Shown: piece after piece, positions 20,948 to 31,512 of the stretch
Numbering within the stretch: position 1 is the stretch's first letter
Layout: every line of letters starts with the position of its first letter
Origin: Axinella damicornis
Lineage: Eukaryota > Porifera > Demospongiae > Axinellida > Axinellidae
Reading direction: 5' to 3'
DNA length: 64,000 nt
Assembly (NCBI GenBank): GCA_963931865.1
Contig: OZ007508.1
Coordinates: 8,554,781-8,618,780, forward strand
Position numbers and translations under genes: made by a program
Notes under the pieces: generated by a model
What the model saw: only the letters and a program-made list of their open reading frames with translations
Told to the model about the DNA's origin: nothing
Database searches by the model: none

Positions 20948-21052
20948 ACCCCAGACCCAAACCAACCCCAGCGTGGATCGCTTCCAGTATCATGCGCGTG
21001 ATACTGGAAGTGATTCACGCTGGGGTTGGTTTGGGTCTGGGGCCGAGACTAG
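20948..21052. mobile_element. Foldback MITE, agtctcggccccagaccc family
   Basis: A long near-perfect hairpin: ccccagacccaaaccaaccc, cttccagtatca, a tiny loop, then the full mirror ending ggccgagact. It lies in an intron of the SMARCAD1-like gene. The core gcttccagtat is shared with the tagcctcgttccc family. Confidence 0.88.
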
Positions 21053-21291
21053 CAATGAAGCTGTTTTCTCAGCCTATGTGGGCAGTACTCTGTAGGTGTC
21101 CATCTATATACGTAGAGTGCACAAACTTGTATTGTATGTAAACAGCAAACAAACATATGTACATATACATGTACCTGCTCACCTAAGGTTCTACCTACAT
21201 GTACAAACAAGACTGTGGGAGCAAATAGATCATAAAATGGACACATAACTGCATATTAGTCCAGCAACAAATCACCAGGAGTGTAACATAC

Positions 21292-22424
21292 CCTATTGGA
21301 CGACGGAGGTTCATCATCATAAGAGTCTCCGGGGGAACCTGTGGAGGATTATGACATCATTACAATCTGAACAACCGGCCAGACCCTGGATATCTATAGC
21401 CTTGTTCCCATCTTATGCTACCAGTATGGGAAGGGGAATAATATATACCAGGCCTCACGTTTGCACTAGCTGTAAGCAATGAAAAACAGCCTGAGGTGGC
21501 AACTGAATATAAGACAGTAATTTATATCTCCACATAACAATACACATCACTAATGCATTGCACAGTCATCAGTTATGTATACAAGGCTTTCAGTGGTATA
21601 ATTATTTGTACCAGCAAACCATTGCTATAAAAGTAACATAGCTATCACACAACATCAGAATCAACCAGAGACCAAGAGCTACATATGTATAGCTTCGCCC
21701 AACATCACTCACTGCTGGGAATGAGACTATGCACTTACTATGCTACTGGATGCCATCGATGTCATCAGATGCAAGCACTGTGGCATGGAGATTCTTCGCA
21801 GCTGAAGCATTGGCCCTTTTGCGTTTTTGTGGCTGAAATCTAGTCCTACGGTCTTCATATGAGGAACTCTGTGATCATTTGGTGCAATATTGGTGCAATT
21901 AACACCTGCATGCAACTGATCATTCCTAACAGGTGCAATCCAGAAATGTATTGGAAACATGCTGACTGAGAGATATTTTGTAGAATAAGTCTTTATGCTT
22001 TGTATGTATTAACAATTCCAACCCACAGCGGTGTTCTGTATGGATTCACAATGCTAGTGATACCAAATTTGTGTGATAAAAGTTATTCCTCTTTCCGCCG
22101 ATCACGTGAATGTTGTTGGATGTATTGAGTGTAGGATTAGTGGGGGCGTGTCTCACCTAGCCATGAAAAATACCGACGTACTCGAATTATGTGCACTGCA
22201 GAGAAAATTCCAACGCAGAGCATCATTGTGCAATGTGCGAGGATTCTAAAAATACCCACTTTGTGTAGTCTATCTAGCACTCTGTGTCCGCCGATTACGT
22301 TTAAATATCTACCAAGAAGAAGCAGAACGAACACGGTGCAGTCAATGACAACTCACCGCCCGTATTTTACCAGCGTTCCTGCCGCGTTGTTCAGCAGCTT
22401 GGAGGTGACGGACTTGGAGCTCAT
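21292..22424 (-). CDS. SMARCAD1: SMARCAD1-like, candidate exons 1 to 3
   Basis: Candidate first exon at 22371-22424: ATG, 18 codons (MSSKSVTSKLLNNAAGTL), donor gtaaaa. Second at 21739-21868: SSYEDRRTRFQPQKRKRANA, then SAAKNLHATVLASDDIDGIQ, then an in-frame TAG (21743-21745) just before an ata/gtaagt donor. Third at 21292-21338: SPGDSYDDEPPSSNR, donor gtatgt. Phases 1 to 2 and 3 to 4 join. These short charged segments resemble the disordered N-terminus of a SNF2 protein, but assignment rests on position upstream of the helicase exons. The TAG may mark a wrong donor choice. Confidence 0.55.
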
Positions 22425-22694
22425 CGGTCTCTGCGTGACTGAATGACTTATCCCTGGCCCGAGAAAGCAAGTACGCCAGCGCTGTTTACTGTAGCGCTAT
22501 CCGGAAAGATGAACGGTCAAGCGTCGATATCGCGCGGGGCGCGCATGTCCAGCTAACATCAAAGGCAACAGGGCCAAACGTGCTAATAGTTTGTTATTAG
22601 CGCTATGATCGTTTTTGCTCAAAACTTCTTGATATGTTTTGCGTTGTAGTCCTACGGTCTTTCTGCGTTACAGGTTCAAATCCATCGTCATCAT

Positions 22695-23418
22695 CAAGGC
22701 CGTCGGAAGCGGTGCGGCAGGTGCGGCTATGGCCGCACCACTTTTTCGAGAAGTTGAAATTATTTTTTTTTGAATGTGTGCGCGAGCACGTGCAAATATA
22801 ATGAGTATGACTGTCAAAGCGAAGTTACCAACTCCTTTACTTGCTCATCAGCCCTTGTCCTTCAAGTTTCCAAAGAGCGAATTCGGGAAAAAAAGTGTTG
22901 TGAAGAGATCGATCCAACCTCAGTGGTTTGCTCGTTGGAAGTGGCTACACTACATGTACGACGAAGAACGCAAGTTGGCCTTCTGTTCACGTGCGTGAAA
23001 GCCTACAAAGAAAACAAGCTCCATTCGTCTACCAACCTTGAGACGACCTATATTTCAACAGGGTATAGTAACTGGAAAGATGCCTCGGTAAGAATTGCAG
23101 CTCATGAAGCCAGCGCATGTCACAAAGATTCCGTACTGAGGACTATTACACTTCCGGCTACAACGCGCGATATAGGCGAAAGCCTCTCAGCACAGCAAAA
23201 GAAATGTTTTCTGTATTGGTGCGTGTGCAACAGACGGTAATTTCATCTCAGCTAAGATTTGTGCTTTTATCACAGAAGGCTCTAAAAGTAGCCTCAGAGA
23301 GCATGAATATCAAAAAATTTCCTGGGGGGGCATGCCCCCAGACCCCCTTAGCTATATGTATAAAGCGCTACTGCTGCACATTGGCCTTACCACTTCCTCT
23401 GTGCTTCCGACGGCCCTG
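22695..23418 (+). mobile_element. hAT transposon remnant with TTF/ZMYM-type zinc finger
   Basis: Terminal repeats caaggccgtcggaag (left) and the mirror of cagggccgtcggaag (right) are flanked by gtcatcat and atcatcat, an 8-bp duplication with one mismatch. The body encodes the N-terminal TTF-type zinc finger of hAT/ZMYM-like transposases: PQWFARWKWLHYMYDEERKL, then (after a frame change near 22985) TCVKAYKENKLHSSTNLETT, YISTGYSNWKDASVRIAAHE and ACHKDSVLRT. The catalytic and dimerisation domains are missing. It is 724 bp, a deleted non-autonomous copy. Confidence 0.88.
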
Positions 23419-23426
23419 ATCATCAT

Positions 23427-25245
23427 CATCTTCCATGGCCATCTGCGGCGTGGAGTCACCCTTATCCCCCTTTCTCCTCTTTGACACGTGAAATCCACTC
23501 ATGGTCACTGACGCTGCAGCTAGCTTCTGAGAGAGTGAGTTTTTGTGCTGTTGCAGCTGCTTTTAACCAAGTCTCCGCCGACCACGTACATACCTTTGAA
23601 TTATGCGCATGCGTTGATATGCGGCTTGCATTGGCGGCGCACGCTAGAGTCGTGTGGACCTCCTTCCACGTTAACTTGGCATTCATCTTTGTAAGATTTT
23701 AACGGCTAAGTTCTAAATTACATTCCGTCTACACCATGGTCTACATTCTGAGAAGCCTCGTGCGGTTTGGCTGTTTATACGGATGCAGGATGTAATCTTT
23801 GAGCCCGGGTGGTAACTATATATACCAAGTCTAAGCCCTGTAAGCTAGCTAGTCCATTCCTGCCACTGCATGGTCTTGCATCTCATCATGCCAAATGTAC
23901 TGTGGTTAGCCAGAGTCGGTATTTCCTCCACTATCATTAATTTTGAGAATGAGAATCATGCATGAATCCAATGTTCACTGCTGAAAGTAGTCTAAGTGTG
24001 TATCTGTGTGTGGAATTTTATGCAATCCAAAACATGCACAGCGTTTCAAGACCAAGTACATCATCGTCGCTTTTAGGCGGGCATTCCATGTCCTGGAGAT
24101 CTGATGAAGATGAGGAACCTTCACTTCTTGTATTCATTTGCTCTGAGTTCGACATTTCAGTTTACGCCTTGCTTTCTGCTTCTTCCTTTTGATGAAGGAC
24201 TGTGTTTTCCCATGACTATATAATGGAAGATTGGAAACAAGACTAGTGTCATATACACTTTCTACCCAGCTGAAATTAGATACCAGGAGTGAAAGCATCT
24301 TTGACAACAATTAACACACAATCGCATTGTGTACATTTATAGTCCCTTCCCATTCCTATAATATCCTTGGCCTTTAACTGGACAATTTATTGGCTTCCGT
24401 TGGCCACCACTCATGCTTCGACAGTATGTGATGTCACAGGGAGAAACGGCCTGGGAACTTCCGCGACTTCAAACTGTTACTTCCGCTGCCAGAGAGTTGC
24501 AAGACCCAATCAGATTTCAGATCGCTGTCACATGACAACAGTAAACCGAATTTCGTCATGTGTTGAAACGTCGCAGTCACGCCCATTCATCACAATAGTT
24601 GATCGTTCGATCGCGCTAGTGTAGTCGCCCTGCACAACGACTTTGTTCGTTCGTCTTCAGCTTGACTTCCGTCGCAGAACCTGCACAAACAGTTGCTTCC
24701 ACGAGCAGGAAAGGACCATTCTCAGCCGGTGAAAATATCAGAAGTATCACGTGGACTTCACTGCTTGAATGAGGTATGCAATTGCCATGACGTTACGTCC
24801 GTATACAGTTTGAACTCGCGGAAGTTGCCAAGCCGTTTCTCCCTCCCAAAACGGCCTGGGAACGAGGCTATAATGGCTTTAGACCAGCCAGACTGTTTAT
24901 GTGCTGGTGTTTGCTGTTCAGAATCTGTATTGAACATCTGCTGTCCAAGTTATAATTATTTGCTTGCATTGTTGGACCATCTGGGTTCAGTGAAAGCTAC
25001 AAATGTACTGGTAGCTACACCTGCTGTCCAGCTGTCCATTCACTTGCACTTTGCATTGGTGTACTATCTAGAAGCTAGCTACACCTGCTGTCTATGTTAT
25101 GCACATTCACTTGCATTGGTGTACTATCTGGGTTCAGTAGAAGCCAGATGGGTGTACACCTGCTGTCCAACTGTCCATTCACTCAGGCTTGCCCCATTGA
25201 TGTTCTGCATCTGCCTAGTATATATACTACATGTACTTTGACATC
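23427..25245. other. Dynein intron interior, no gene recognised
   Basis: No credible exon. A loose inverted pair (gggagaaacggcctgggaac near 24440 and its partner near 24840-24870) encloses about 400 bp and is probably an old foldback. From about 24895 to 25185 a tandem repeat of the phrase gctacacctgctgtcca with cattggtgtactatct occurs about four times. Confidence 0.6.
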
Positions 25246-25764
25246 TAGGCCTGCACGATATGGCAATATTTACCGTTATTGACAGTATGCGTTCATGGCA
25301 GTGCGTTTTTTTTTTGACATGAACGGTATTTTCGAAAAACGGATAATTAGGACGTTCGGTAAGTGCACGAGTTCGAGGCAGCTTAGTCGATCGATCAGTA
25401 TAGCGCGCGATGAGCGACGTACACGCAATGGTTCTACAGAGCCTGGTGAATCTGCTGCAGGCGAAGCCGAGATCTCGTTAATAAACGAAGCTGTTACTGC
25501 TGTTTGGAACGAGTGTCGAAGCAGACGAGAAAGGCAAACCACAATTACCTGACCGCCCAAAATGCCGCGTGCGTATGCAAGCCACCAAGTCTCAGCGAAG
25601 GACGGTAATCTTTACAGCCAGATTGTACTTTTATTAGTTATACCTTGCCTTACCTCTGCCCTTGCCAAGCTGTATGGCTACTTTTGTACGATATTTAGTA
25701 ATATTGTGGCATCATGTGTGATGATATACCGTGGGGTTTAAAAAAATGATATCGTGCAGGCCTA
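25246..25764. mobile_element. hAT-type MITE with perfect 8-bp target duplication
   Basis: Inverted ends taggcctgcacgatat and atatcgtgcaggccta; both flanks read ttgacatc (25238-25245 and 25765-25772). It is 519 bp without a transposase. It lies 45 bp upstream of dynein exon 21, so its right end sits in the branch-point and acceptor region of the intron. Confidence 0.92.
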
Positions 25765-25808
25765 TTGACATCAACACGTTGTGTTCATGTGTGTTTCAAT
25801 CTATGCAG

Positions 25809-26908
25809 GTTGCACGTGAAGAGTGGTCTGGTGCGCTGTGGGCCAACCTGAACACTGAGCAGCTGACGGAGGAGTTCATGCGGCAGTTGAGGAAGCTCCC
25901 TAAGGATGTGAAGGCCCTGCCCATCTGTCATGTGCTGGAGGAGAGGATGAGGGAGTTCAAGGACTCTGTGCCTCTGTTTCTGACCTCAAGAATGATGCCC
26001 TCAGGGACAGGTGGGTGGATGGTATATACGTATGTACATTGTATATTGTAGGACTGTATAATGTTCATAAGTACGTACATGTACATGCATATGCATCCCT
26101 CTTTGTCCCGTCTTCTGCACCCTCTCCTCTCCCCTACCCTCTTTTCTCCCTTCCCTCTCATCTCCTCTCCCCTACCTCCTCTCTTTCCTCCCCTCCCCCT
26201 CTCCCCTCCCCTTCTCTACTCTCCCATTCTCTGCATCCCTTCCCTCCCCTCCCGCTCTACTCTCTTCGAATTCTCTTCTCTTGTCCTCCCTTTCCTCCAC
26301 TCCCTTCCCTTCTCTACTCCACCCTCTCCTCTCCATCCTCCCACCCCCCATCTTCTCCCTCCCTGCCTCTCTTGCAGACACTGGCAGAAGCTAATGGAGC
26401 TGACTGGGAAGAATTTTGACGTGAATCCGAAACATTCATCTTGGAGAACCTCTTTGCCATGGAGCTGCATAACTATGCTGAGACCATTTCGGACATTGTT
26501 GCTTCTGCCAACAAGGAGCTCAGCATTGAGAAGAGCCTCAGTGAGGTTGTATCCACCTGGCAGAGCCTGCGCTTTTCTGTGATAAAGTATGTGGTTACCC
26601 CTGTGAGCTTCGTACAGTGCAGGTACTACCCATTACAATAAATGGCTCATTTTTAGTACAGTATGCTGCAAAATGATTGTATGGAACATAAGGTCTGTCT
26701 TGATTTCATTCAGTGCATGCTCTATCACGTATTCACAGGTACATGCGAGGTACTCAGGAGCGGGGGCACATCCTGGGGGCAGTGGATGAGATTGTGATGA
26801 CCCTGGACGACAATGCAGAGCATGGCAGCCTCCCGCTTCGTGGGGCCATTCTTTGAGAAGGTTCAGAAGTGGGAGAAGTCCCTGTCACACATCAGTGAAG
26901 TTGTAGAC
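25809..26908 (+). CDS. DNAH10: DNAH10-like exons 21 to 23, each with a frame break
   Basis: Exon 21 (25809-26010): VAREEWSGALWANLNTEQLT, then RKLPKDVKALPICHVLEERM; a one-base loss near 25980 precedes DLKNDALRDR. Exon 22 (26378-26586): HWQKLMELTGKNFDVNP, a one-base loss near 26430, then ENLFAMELHNYAETISDIVA and LSEVVSTWQSLRFSVIK. Exon 23 (26739-26908): MRGTQERGHILGAVDEIVMT, LDDN, a deletion with frame change near 26815, then MQSMAASRFVGPFFEKVQKW and EKSLSHISEVVD. The 21/22 junction is in phase. These are the stem regions just before the linker. This part is outside the duplicated block. Confidence 0.88.
26100..26376. repeat. C/T tract before the exon 22 acceptor
   Basis: About 270 bp nearly pure pyrimidine on the plus strand, ending in cttgcag. 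Same pattern as 10930-11290 and 33120-33313. Confidence 0.9.
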
Positions 26909-27161
26909 GTAAGTTGGCATGTTGAAGTGGAGTGCATGGTTGTCATGGAAAACTACATACCCTCAAGTCTCTCTTTTGCCAGTTTGTTCTGTCGTCTAAC
27001 TACTGATTGTCATAAACAACACACATACGTACGTACATGTACTTACTCACGCACACACGCACGTACACAAACACACACACACCCACACTCATGCACGCAC
27101 ATACGCACACATACACACTAATGCCGTACACACACACACACACACACACACACCGTACTCG

Positions 27162-27405
27162 TTCATTATTAGGCGCATACTCCTATATCTCCGGAGGTAG
27201 GAAATATGCGGCTATAAGCGAGATGCGCTTAATTTCGAATGACATTCCTCAAGTAGGAAGTACACTTCATTTCAAATTATAGTCTTTTCCACTCCGTAGG
27301 ATTGAAAATAGCAGACTTAAGCTGGGACGAGAGTCAAACCTGCGCCTAACAGCAAATATGCGCCTATAAGCGAGCTGCACCTAATAACAAGCAATTATGG
27401 GATAT
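27162..27405. repeat. Dispersed repeat, second member of the 16092 family
   Basis: Begins cattattaggcgcatactcc, contains cctccggaggtagg-like wording, ggctataagcgagatgcgct, the attgaaaatagcag body and ends with cacctaataac. Preceded by (CA)n from about 27040. In a dynein intron. Confidence 0.65.
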
Positions 27406-27651
27406 CCCAAGCAAACATATACGTATGCACACATGTGCACATGTATGTAGCATATTGAGAGTTAAGATGGAAGTGAATTAGCAGTTATAATACACAACAC
27501 AACATTTGAAGTTGGTACTTACAAAAACGAGTCCTTATCTTTGGTTGGACCCATGCAGGCCCTATATGAAACCCTGCACACTTTAGACTTTGCTATACCC
27601 AATCAGACTCTACTAGCTTGAAACCTTTCACACACACACTCACACACACAG

Positions 27652-28335
27652 GTGTGGATGGTCGTGCAGCAGAAATGGATGCACCTCGAAGGGATCTTCA
27701 TTGGAGGAGACATTCGACAGCTACCAGAGGAGGCCAAGAAGTTTGACAACGTTGACAAGACCTTCAAAAAGGTGACGCAGTAAGGCAATGAGAACTGGGT
27801 TGAAGAAGATGTAGTATAGGAACACTTGTAGTGTGATTATGTATACACTTCAGATCGGGTGGTACATAGCCTCGTTCCCAGGCCCCCACCCAGCTTTTCG
27901 TCACTTACAGTACGGAAAAGCGCTCTCCCACTTAATCGTACTGCAAGCGACGGAAATCTAGGTGGAAGCCTGGGAACGAGGCTAGGTATAATGCACACTG
28001 CACTGTCAAATAGGCAGATATTACATTCTTGAGTGTATTCACAATTCACTCACTCTCGCATCGCACTCAGACCCACACCTCCCAACACACACAGATTATG
28101 ACAGACACATCCAAGAATTCCCTGGTGTACGATGCCTGCCACTCCGAGAACCGCCTGCAGGACCTGCAGATGATCCACATGGGACTGGAGCGCTGCCAGA
28201 AGAGCCTTAATGAGTGACGGACTGTACCTGGACACCAAGAGGAATGCTTTTCCTCGCTTCTTCATCTCGGATGATGAACTGCTTTCCATCCTGGGCAGCC
28301 ACGAGTGCACCTGTGTCCAGGAGCACATGATCAAA

Positions 28336-28386
<51 letters not shown>

Positions 28387-28394
28387 TGTGAGTG

Positions 28395-28432
<38 letters not shown>

Positions 28433-28748
28433 TGTGTGTGCGTGTGTGTGTGTAGACTGTAGAGGGAGGATAGTGGTGAATCTTCCTCCTCTGATGATGA
28501 TTTTTACCCTCCTCCCTCCCAGATGTTTGACAAAATAGCTCGACTGAGGTTTGTGCAGGGACCCTCTGGGGAGCCCACAGCGGATGCTCTGATCTCGGCC
28601 GAGGGGGAGATGATGGAGTACCGGCAAGGGGTGTTGGCTGAGGGGAAGGTGGAGGACTGGATGACGGTAGTGCTCAATGAGATGAGGAGCACCAACAGAT
28701 TCATCACTAAGGAGGCCATCTTTAACTACTGCCATGGAAAATCAAAAG
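27652..28748 (+). CDS. DNAH10: DNAH10-like exons 24 to 26
   Basis: Exon 24 (27652-27771): VWMVVQQKWMHLEGIFIGGD, IRQLPEEAKKFDNVDKTFKK. Exon 25 (28095-28335): IMTDTSKNSLVYDACHSENR, LGLERCQKSLNE-type core (here MGLERCQKSLNE), a frame change near 28212, then YLDTKRNAFPRFFISDDELL, SILGSHECTCVQEHMIK. Exon 26 (28523-28748): MFDKIARLRFVQGPSGEPTA, then EYRQGVLAEGKVEDWMTVVL. The W-LE-IF-GGDIR-QLP and PRF-F-SDDELL-ILG motifs are universal dynein linker hallmarks. Exon 24's acceptor is the end of a (CA)n run; the donors of 25 and 26 start (GT)n runs. Confidence 0.93.
27867..27984. mobile_element. Foldback MITE, tagcctcgttccc family
   Basis: Arms tagcctcgttcccaggcccc and mirror ending cctgggaacgaggcta, with the shared inner core (agcttttcgtcacttacagta / tactgcaagcgacgg). 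Target duplication not clear here. Intron of the dynein gene. Confidence 0.8.
28336..28452. repeat. (GT)n microsatellite starting at the exon 25 donor
   Basis: About 115 bp of GT with a few interruptions. The first bases gtatgt are the splice donor of dynein exon 25. Confidence 0.95.
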
Positions 28749-28895
28749 GTGTGTGTGTGTGTGTGTGTGTGTGTTGGCGGGTGGGTATTGGGTGTGTGTG
28801 TGTGTGTGTGTGTGTGTTGGCGGGTGGGTATTGGGTGTGTGTCTGTGTGGGTATAGGTGTGTGTGTGCAGATGTTTGGGTGTGTGGGTGTTGTGT
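28749..28895. repeat. (GT)n with a repeated ggcgggtgggtattggg unit at the exon 26 donor
   Basis: Starts exactly at the donor of dynein exon 26. The longer unit ttggcgggtgggtattgg occurs twice within the GT run. Confidence 0.92.
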
Positions 28896-29043
28896 GTGGG
28901 GGAACTGTTACAAGAGGAAATGACCATATTGCATGATGCTGGCTGACGTAGAAAGGATTCTATACGTGCATACTTTCTGTTCCCTCCCTCATCTGTGAGC
29001 CAACTGAAGGGACAATTCCTGTTGTGTGTTTCCCCCACTCCAG

Positions 29044-29212
29044 GGTGGAGTGGATGTATGACTACCAGGGTATGGTGATCGGGGCGTGCAACCAGGTGTG
29101 GTGGACGTGGAAGGTGGAGGACGTCTTCAGGAAGGTCAAGAGGGGAGACAAGATGACCATGAAGTACTAGGCCGAGAAGCTTCATTCGCAGATTGATGCC
29201 CTGGTGGTGCAG
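29044..29212 (+). CDS. DNAH10: DNAH10-like exon 27, with in-frame TAG; last dynein exon found
   Basis: Encodes VEWMYDYQGMVIGACNQVWW, then TWKVEDVFRKVKRGDKMTMK, Y, a TAG at 29168-29170, then AEKLHSQIDALVVQ and a gtaggt donor. YQGMV--A-QVWWTW-VEDVF is the conserved linker stretch. The next expected block (a VR-DL----R-K-NT-- type exon, then AAA1) was not found downstream to 46.9 kb, so the motor domain is absent or lies elsewhere. Confidence 0.92.
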
Positions 29213-29278
29213 GTAGGTGTGTGTGTGTGTATGTGTGTGTGGAGGTGTTTGTATGTATGTGTGTGTGTGTGTGTCAAG
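29213..29278. repeat. (GT)n microsatellite at the exon 27 donor
   Basis: A GT-rich tract beginning with the splice donor gtaggt of dynein exon 27. Confidence 0.9.
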
Positions 29279-29762
29279 GTACCGTAGATCGGGAAATTTT
29301 CGTGTTAAAAATATTTCGTGTGTAAATTTTTCGTGGTGTTAAATTTTCGTAGTTTAGCTCATCAACGAAGATTTTTTTAACAATCATTGTGTCAAGAATG
29401 GAGACGTACGAACGAGCTGCTGCTATATGCCATCGTCACTGATGTGCCGACAAAGCGTTCTTCTGGGCTGTACTGTATCTCCTGTACGGCCCGCGCTTCT
29501 TCCCTTCCGCTTCGGCCTGCCGTTTGTCGAATCGAGCACCTTCTTGCTCCCGATTCTCTGAGGCAATACCTCGCGAAGGAACGGAGAGCGACAGAGATCT
29601 TTTGAGATCGGGGAGTCCATCTGCGGCCTTGAAGAATCGCAGAACTTGAAGGACCGTGAGCGCAGCACAGGTGAATTCAGTACTACTACTAGGCTCACCG
29701 TAAAAATTATCCGTTGTAAATAAATTTTGTGTGTTAACAACAAAAATTTCCCGATCTACGGT
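29279..29762. mobile_element. TA-flanked MITE, ccgtagatc family, second member
   Basis: Ends taccgtagatcgggaaattt and aaatttcccgatctacggta, terminal TA on both sides, about 480 bp. Same family as 17307-17880. No coding sequence recognised inside. Confidence 0.85.
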
Positions 29763-30845
29763 ACATAGGTGTATACAGCAAGAAGTGCGATGCATAAGTA
29801 TATTATTGATATGCACATGCTGAAGTCACCTCTTTTATGTGCGTATGACTGGATATCAGAGAACGCGGTAGCGTTCTCTATTTAGGGATGGCCAAGGAAA
29901 TTTCGATTTTACCATACTGATGCACCAGCAGGATAACGGCCAAAGAAGCTACAACCCCCCAAACCCAGCATGCAGACAGAATGATACTGCCTAGCAATTC
30001 ACAAAAACACTCACAAACGTACATTAGAGTACGCGGGAGTCGATGAACATGTCGCGGAGAAAAGTCCGATTTCGTCATCTTCTTTCTTCTTTCTCATAAC
30101 AAAACTTTGCCCATGGATAGCGTACCAACTAAAGCACTTCTGGAGTTCATTTACGCACAGAACAACACCGATTTCACCGTAGTAGAGCCTTTGAGCCCTT
30201 TTGTCCACGAACTGGCAAGACCAGCAGTTTTAGCTAGCTACGATCCGATGGCATTCTAGCACGATGCCATTTCGACGCAATGAGGTCACGTGTTCGCCAA
30301 TTGCGCATGCGCAATCCAAAATGCAAGCACATTTTGTGTTCTTTTGCTTGTGATGGCTGCGTTTGGTACACTAACAGAATCCCTGTGAATCCGTCATCTG
30401 GTGGCTTCTACTGCTACGAGGAAGTTCTACCAACCTGTTCTTGTCAAGATGTATTGTGACTATGCCATCATGGAGGCGTGGCTTTCTTTTCATGACGTAA
30501 CTACAGTGCAGAACTGTGAGGCTAGAGTTTTGGATTTCCATTGCAAGCACATGACCTGCACGGCTGCCATCGAGCTCATCTGATGAAAGGTGAATGCCCC
30601 ACCCCCTCATCCGCGAAGGCAACAATAAACATTGATCGTTGATCACAACAGCAACATCAAAAATTATTAATGGAAACTGCATTAAAGCCTGCTCAGTGCC
30701 CAGCAGAAGGTCCACGTCCATCAAGAGAGACCATCGCAGCTTTGTTGACATGGTGATCGCCTCGTAGTCTCGGGCCTAGGAACGAGGGTAACATGGTGAT
30801 TATCATTAAGTAACAATACCAGTCTGGCATACATCCAGTTCCCCC
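29763..30845. other. No recognised gene
   Basis: A minus-strand open frame of 126 codons (30371-30751) and a plus-strand open stretch at about 30375-30450 were inspected; neither shows a recognisable motif or clear splice context. A fragment of the cgaggcta repeat is at about 30757-30790. Confidence 0.5.
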
Positions 30846-31274
30846 GTACCCTTATGGTGATGTGATGTTGCATGTACCATGACTAAGAAGTTACGCATTT
30901 CATGCGCTCAAAAAAGTACGCAAACTAGTGGCAAAACATTTTCTGCGAAAATTGAAAAGGATTTAGTGATGGCCTGTCACATTCGGAATTATTCCACCCC
31001 TCGAAAAAGCTAAGAAACAAGGAGAAATGCCTTTAACCAGGCTCAGTCCCATCCCCTCCCTAAATTCTACATTTTATAATGGATGGGACTGAGCCTGGTT
31101 AAAGGCATTTCTCCTTGTTTCTTAGCTTTTTTGAGGGGTGGAATAATTCCGAATGTGACAGGCCATCACTAAATCCGTACCCTTATGGTGATGTGATGTT
31201 GCATGTACCATGACTAAGAAGTTACGCATTTCATGCGCTCAAAAAAGTACGCAAACTAGTGGCAAAACATTTTC
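30846..31274. repeat. 98-bp direct repeats bracketing a 96-bp-arm hairpin
   Basis: Two identical 98-bp direct repeats (30846-30943 and 31177-31274, starting gtacccttatggtgatgtga). Between them a foldback: left arm 30959-31054, loop of 26 bp, right arm 31081-31176, nearly perfect. The right arm abuts the second direct repeat exactly, with 15 bp between the first repeat and the left arm. Beyond the second repeat a smaller palindrome (aaactagtggcaaaacat and its mirror) follows. It looks like a template-switch product or a foldback insertion with a very long duplication. Confidence 0.9.
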
Positions 31275-31512
31275 CACATGTTTTGCCACTAGTTTTTGCC
31301 ACTAGTTCATACATAACCTTGTGTCAGGTGGAGGTATGTTTTTGTGCCAAAATTGGCACATTTTGGAAACTATTTTCTACCAATAATTATTATGGCACAT
31401 TTTGACCTGCCAATGTTGGAATTAAACAAAATTGGCACTTCTGTTCTGTAGGGTGACTGATTTGCCATTTCATTTCTGCCAAAATGGACCAATGAACCTT
31501 GATTGGTACAAT

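Noticed and set aside
22695..23418. Host ZMYM-type gene
   Set aside because: Inverted ends and an 8-bp target duplication enclose the zinc-finger fragment, which marks it as an hAT transposon remnant.
24693..25241. 182-codon open frame in the dynein intron
   Set aside because: Its Cys/Leu-rich translation comes from a tandem repeat (gctacacctgctgtcca phrase); no motif or splice context.
28050..28895. Open frames rich in Cys/Val or His/Thr
   Set aside because: Translations of (GT)n/(CA)n microsatellites at splice donors, not proteins.
9871..29170. UAG reassigned to an amino acid
   Set aside because: Animals use the standard nuclear code, frameshifts accompany the stops, and G-ending codon preference explains TAG; kept only as a low-interest finding.
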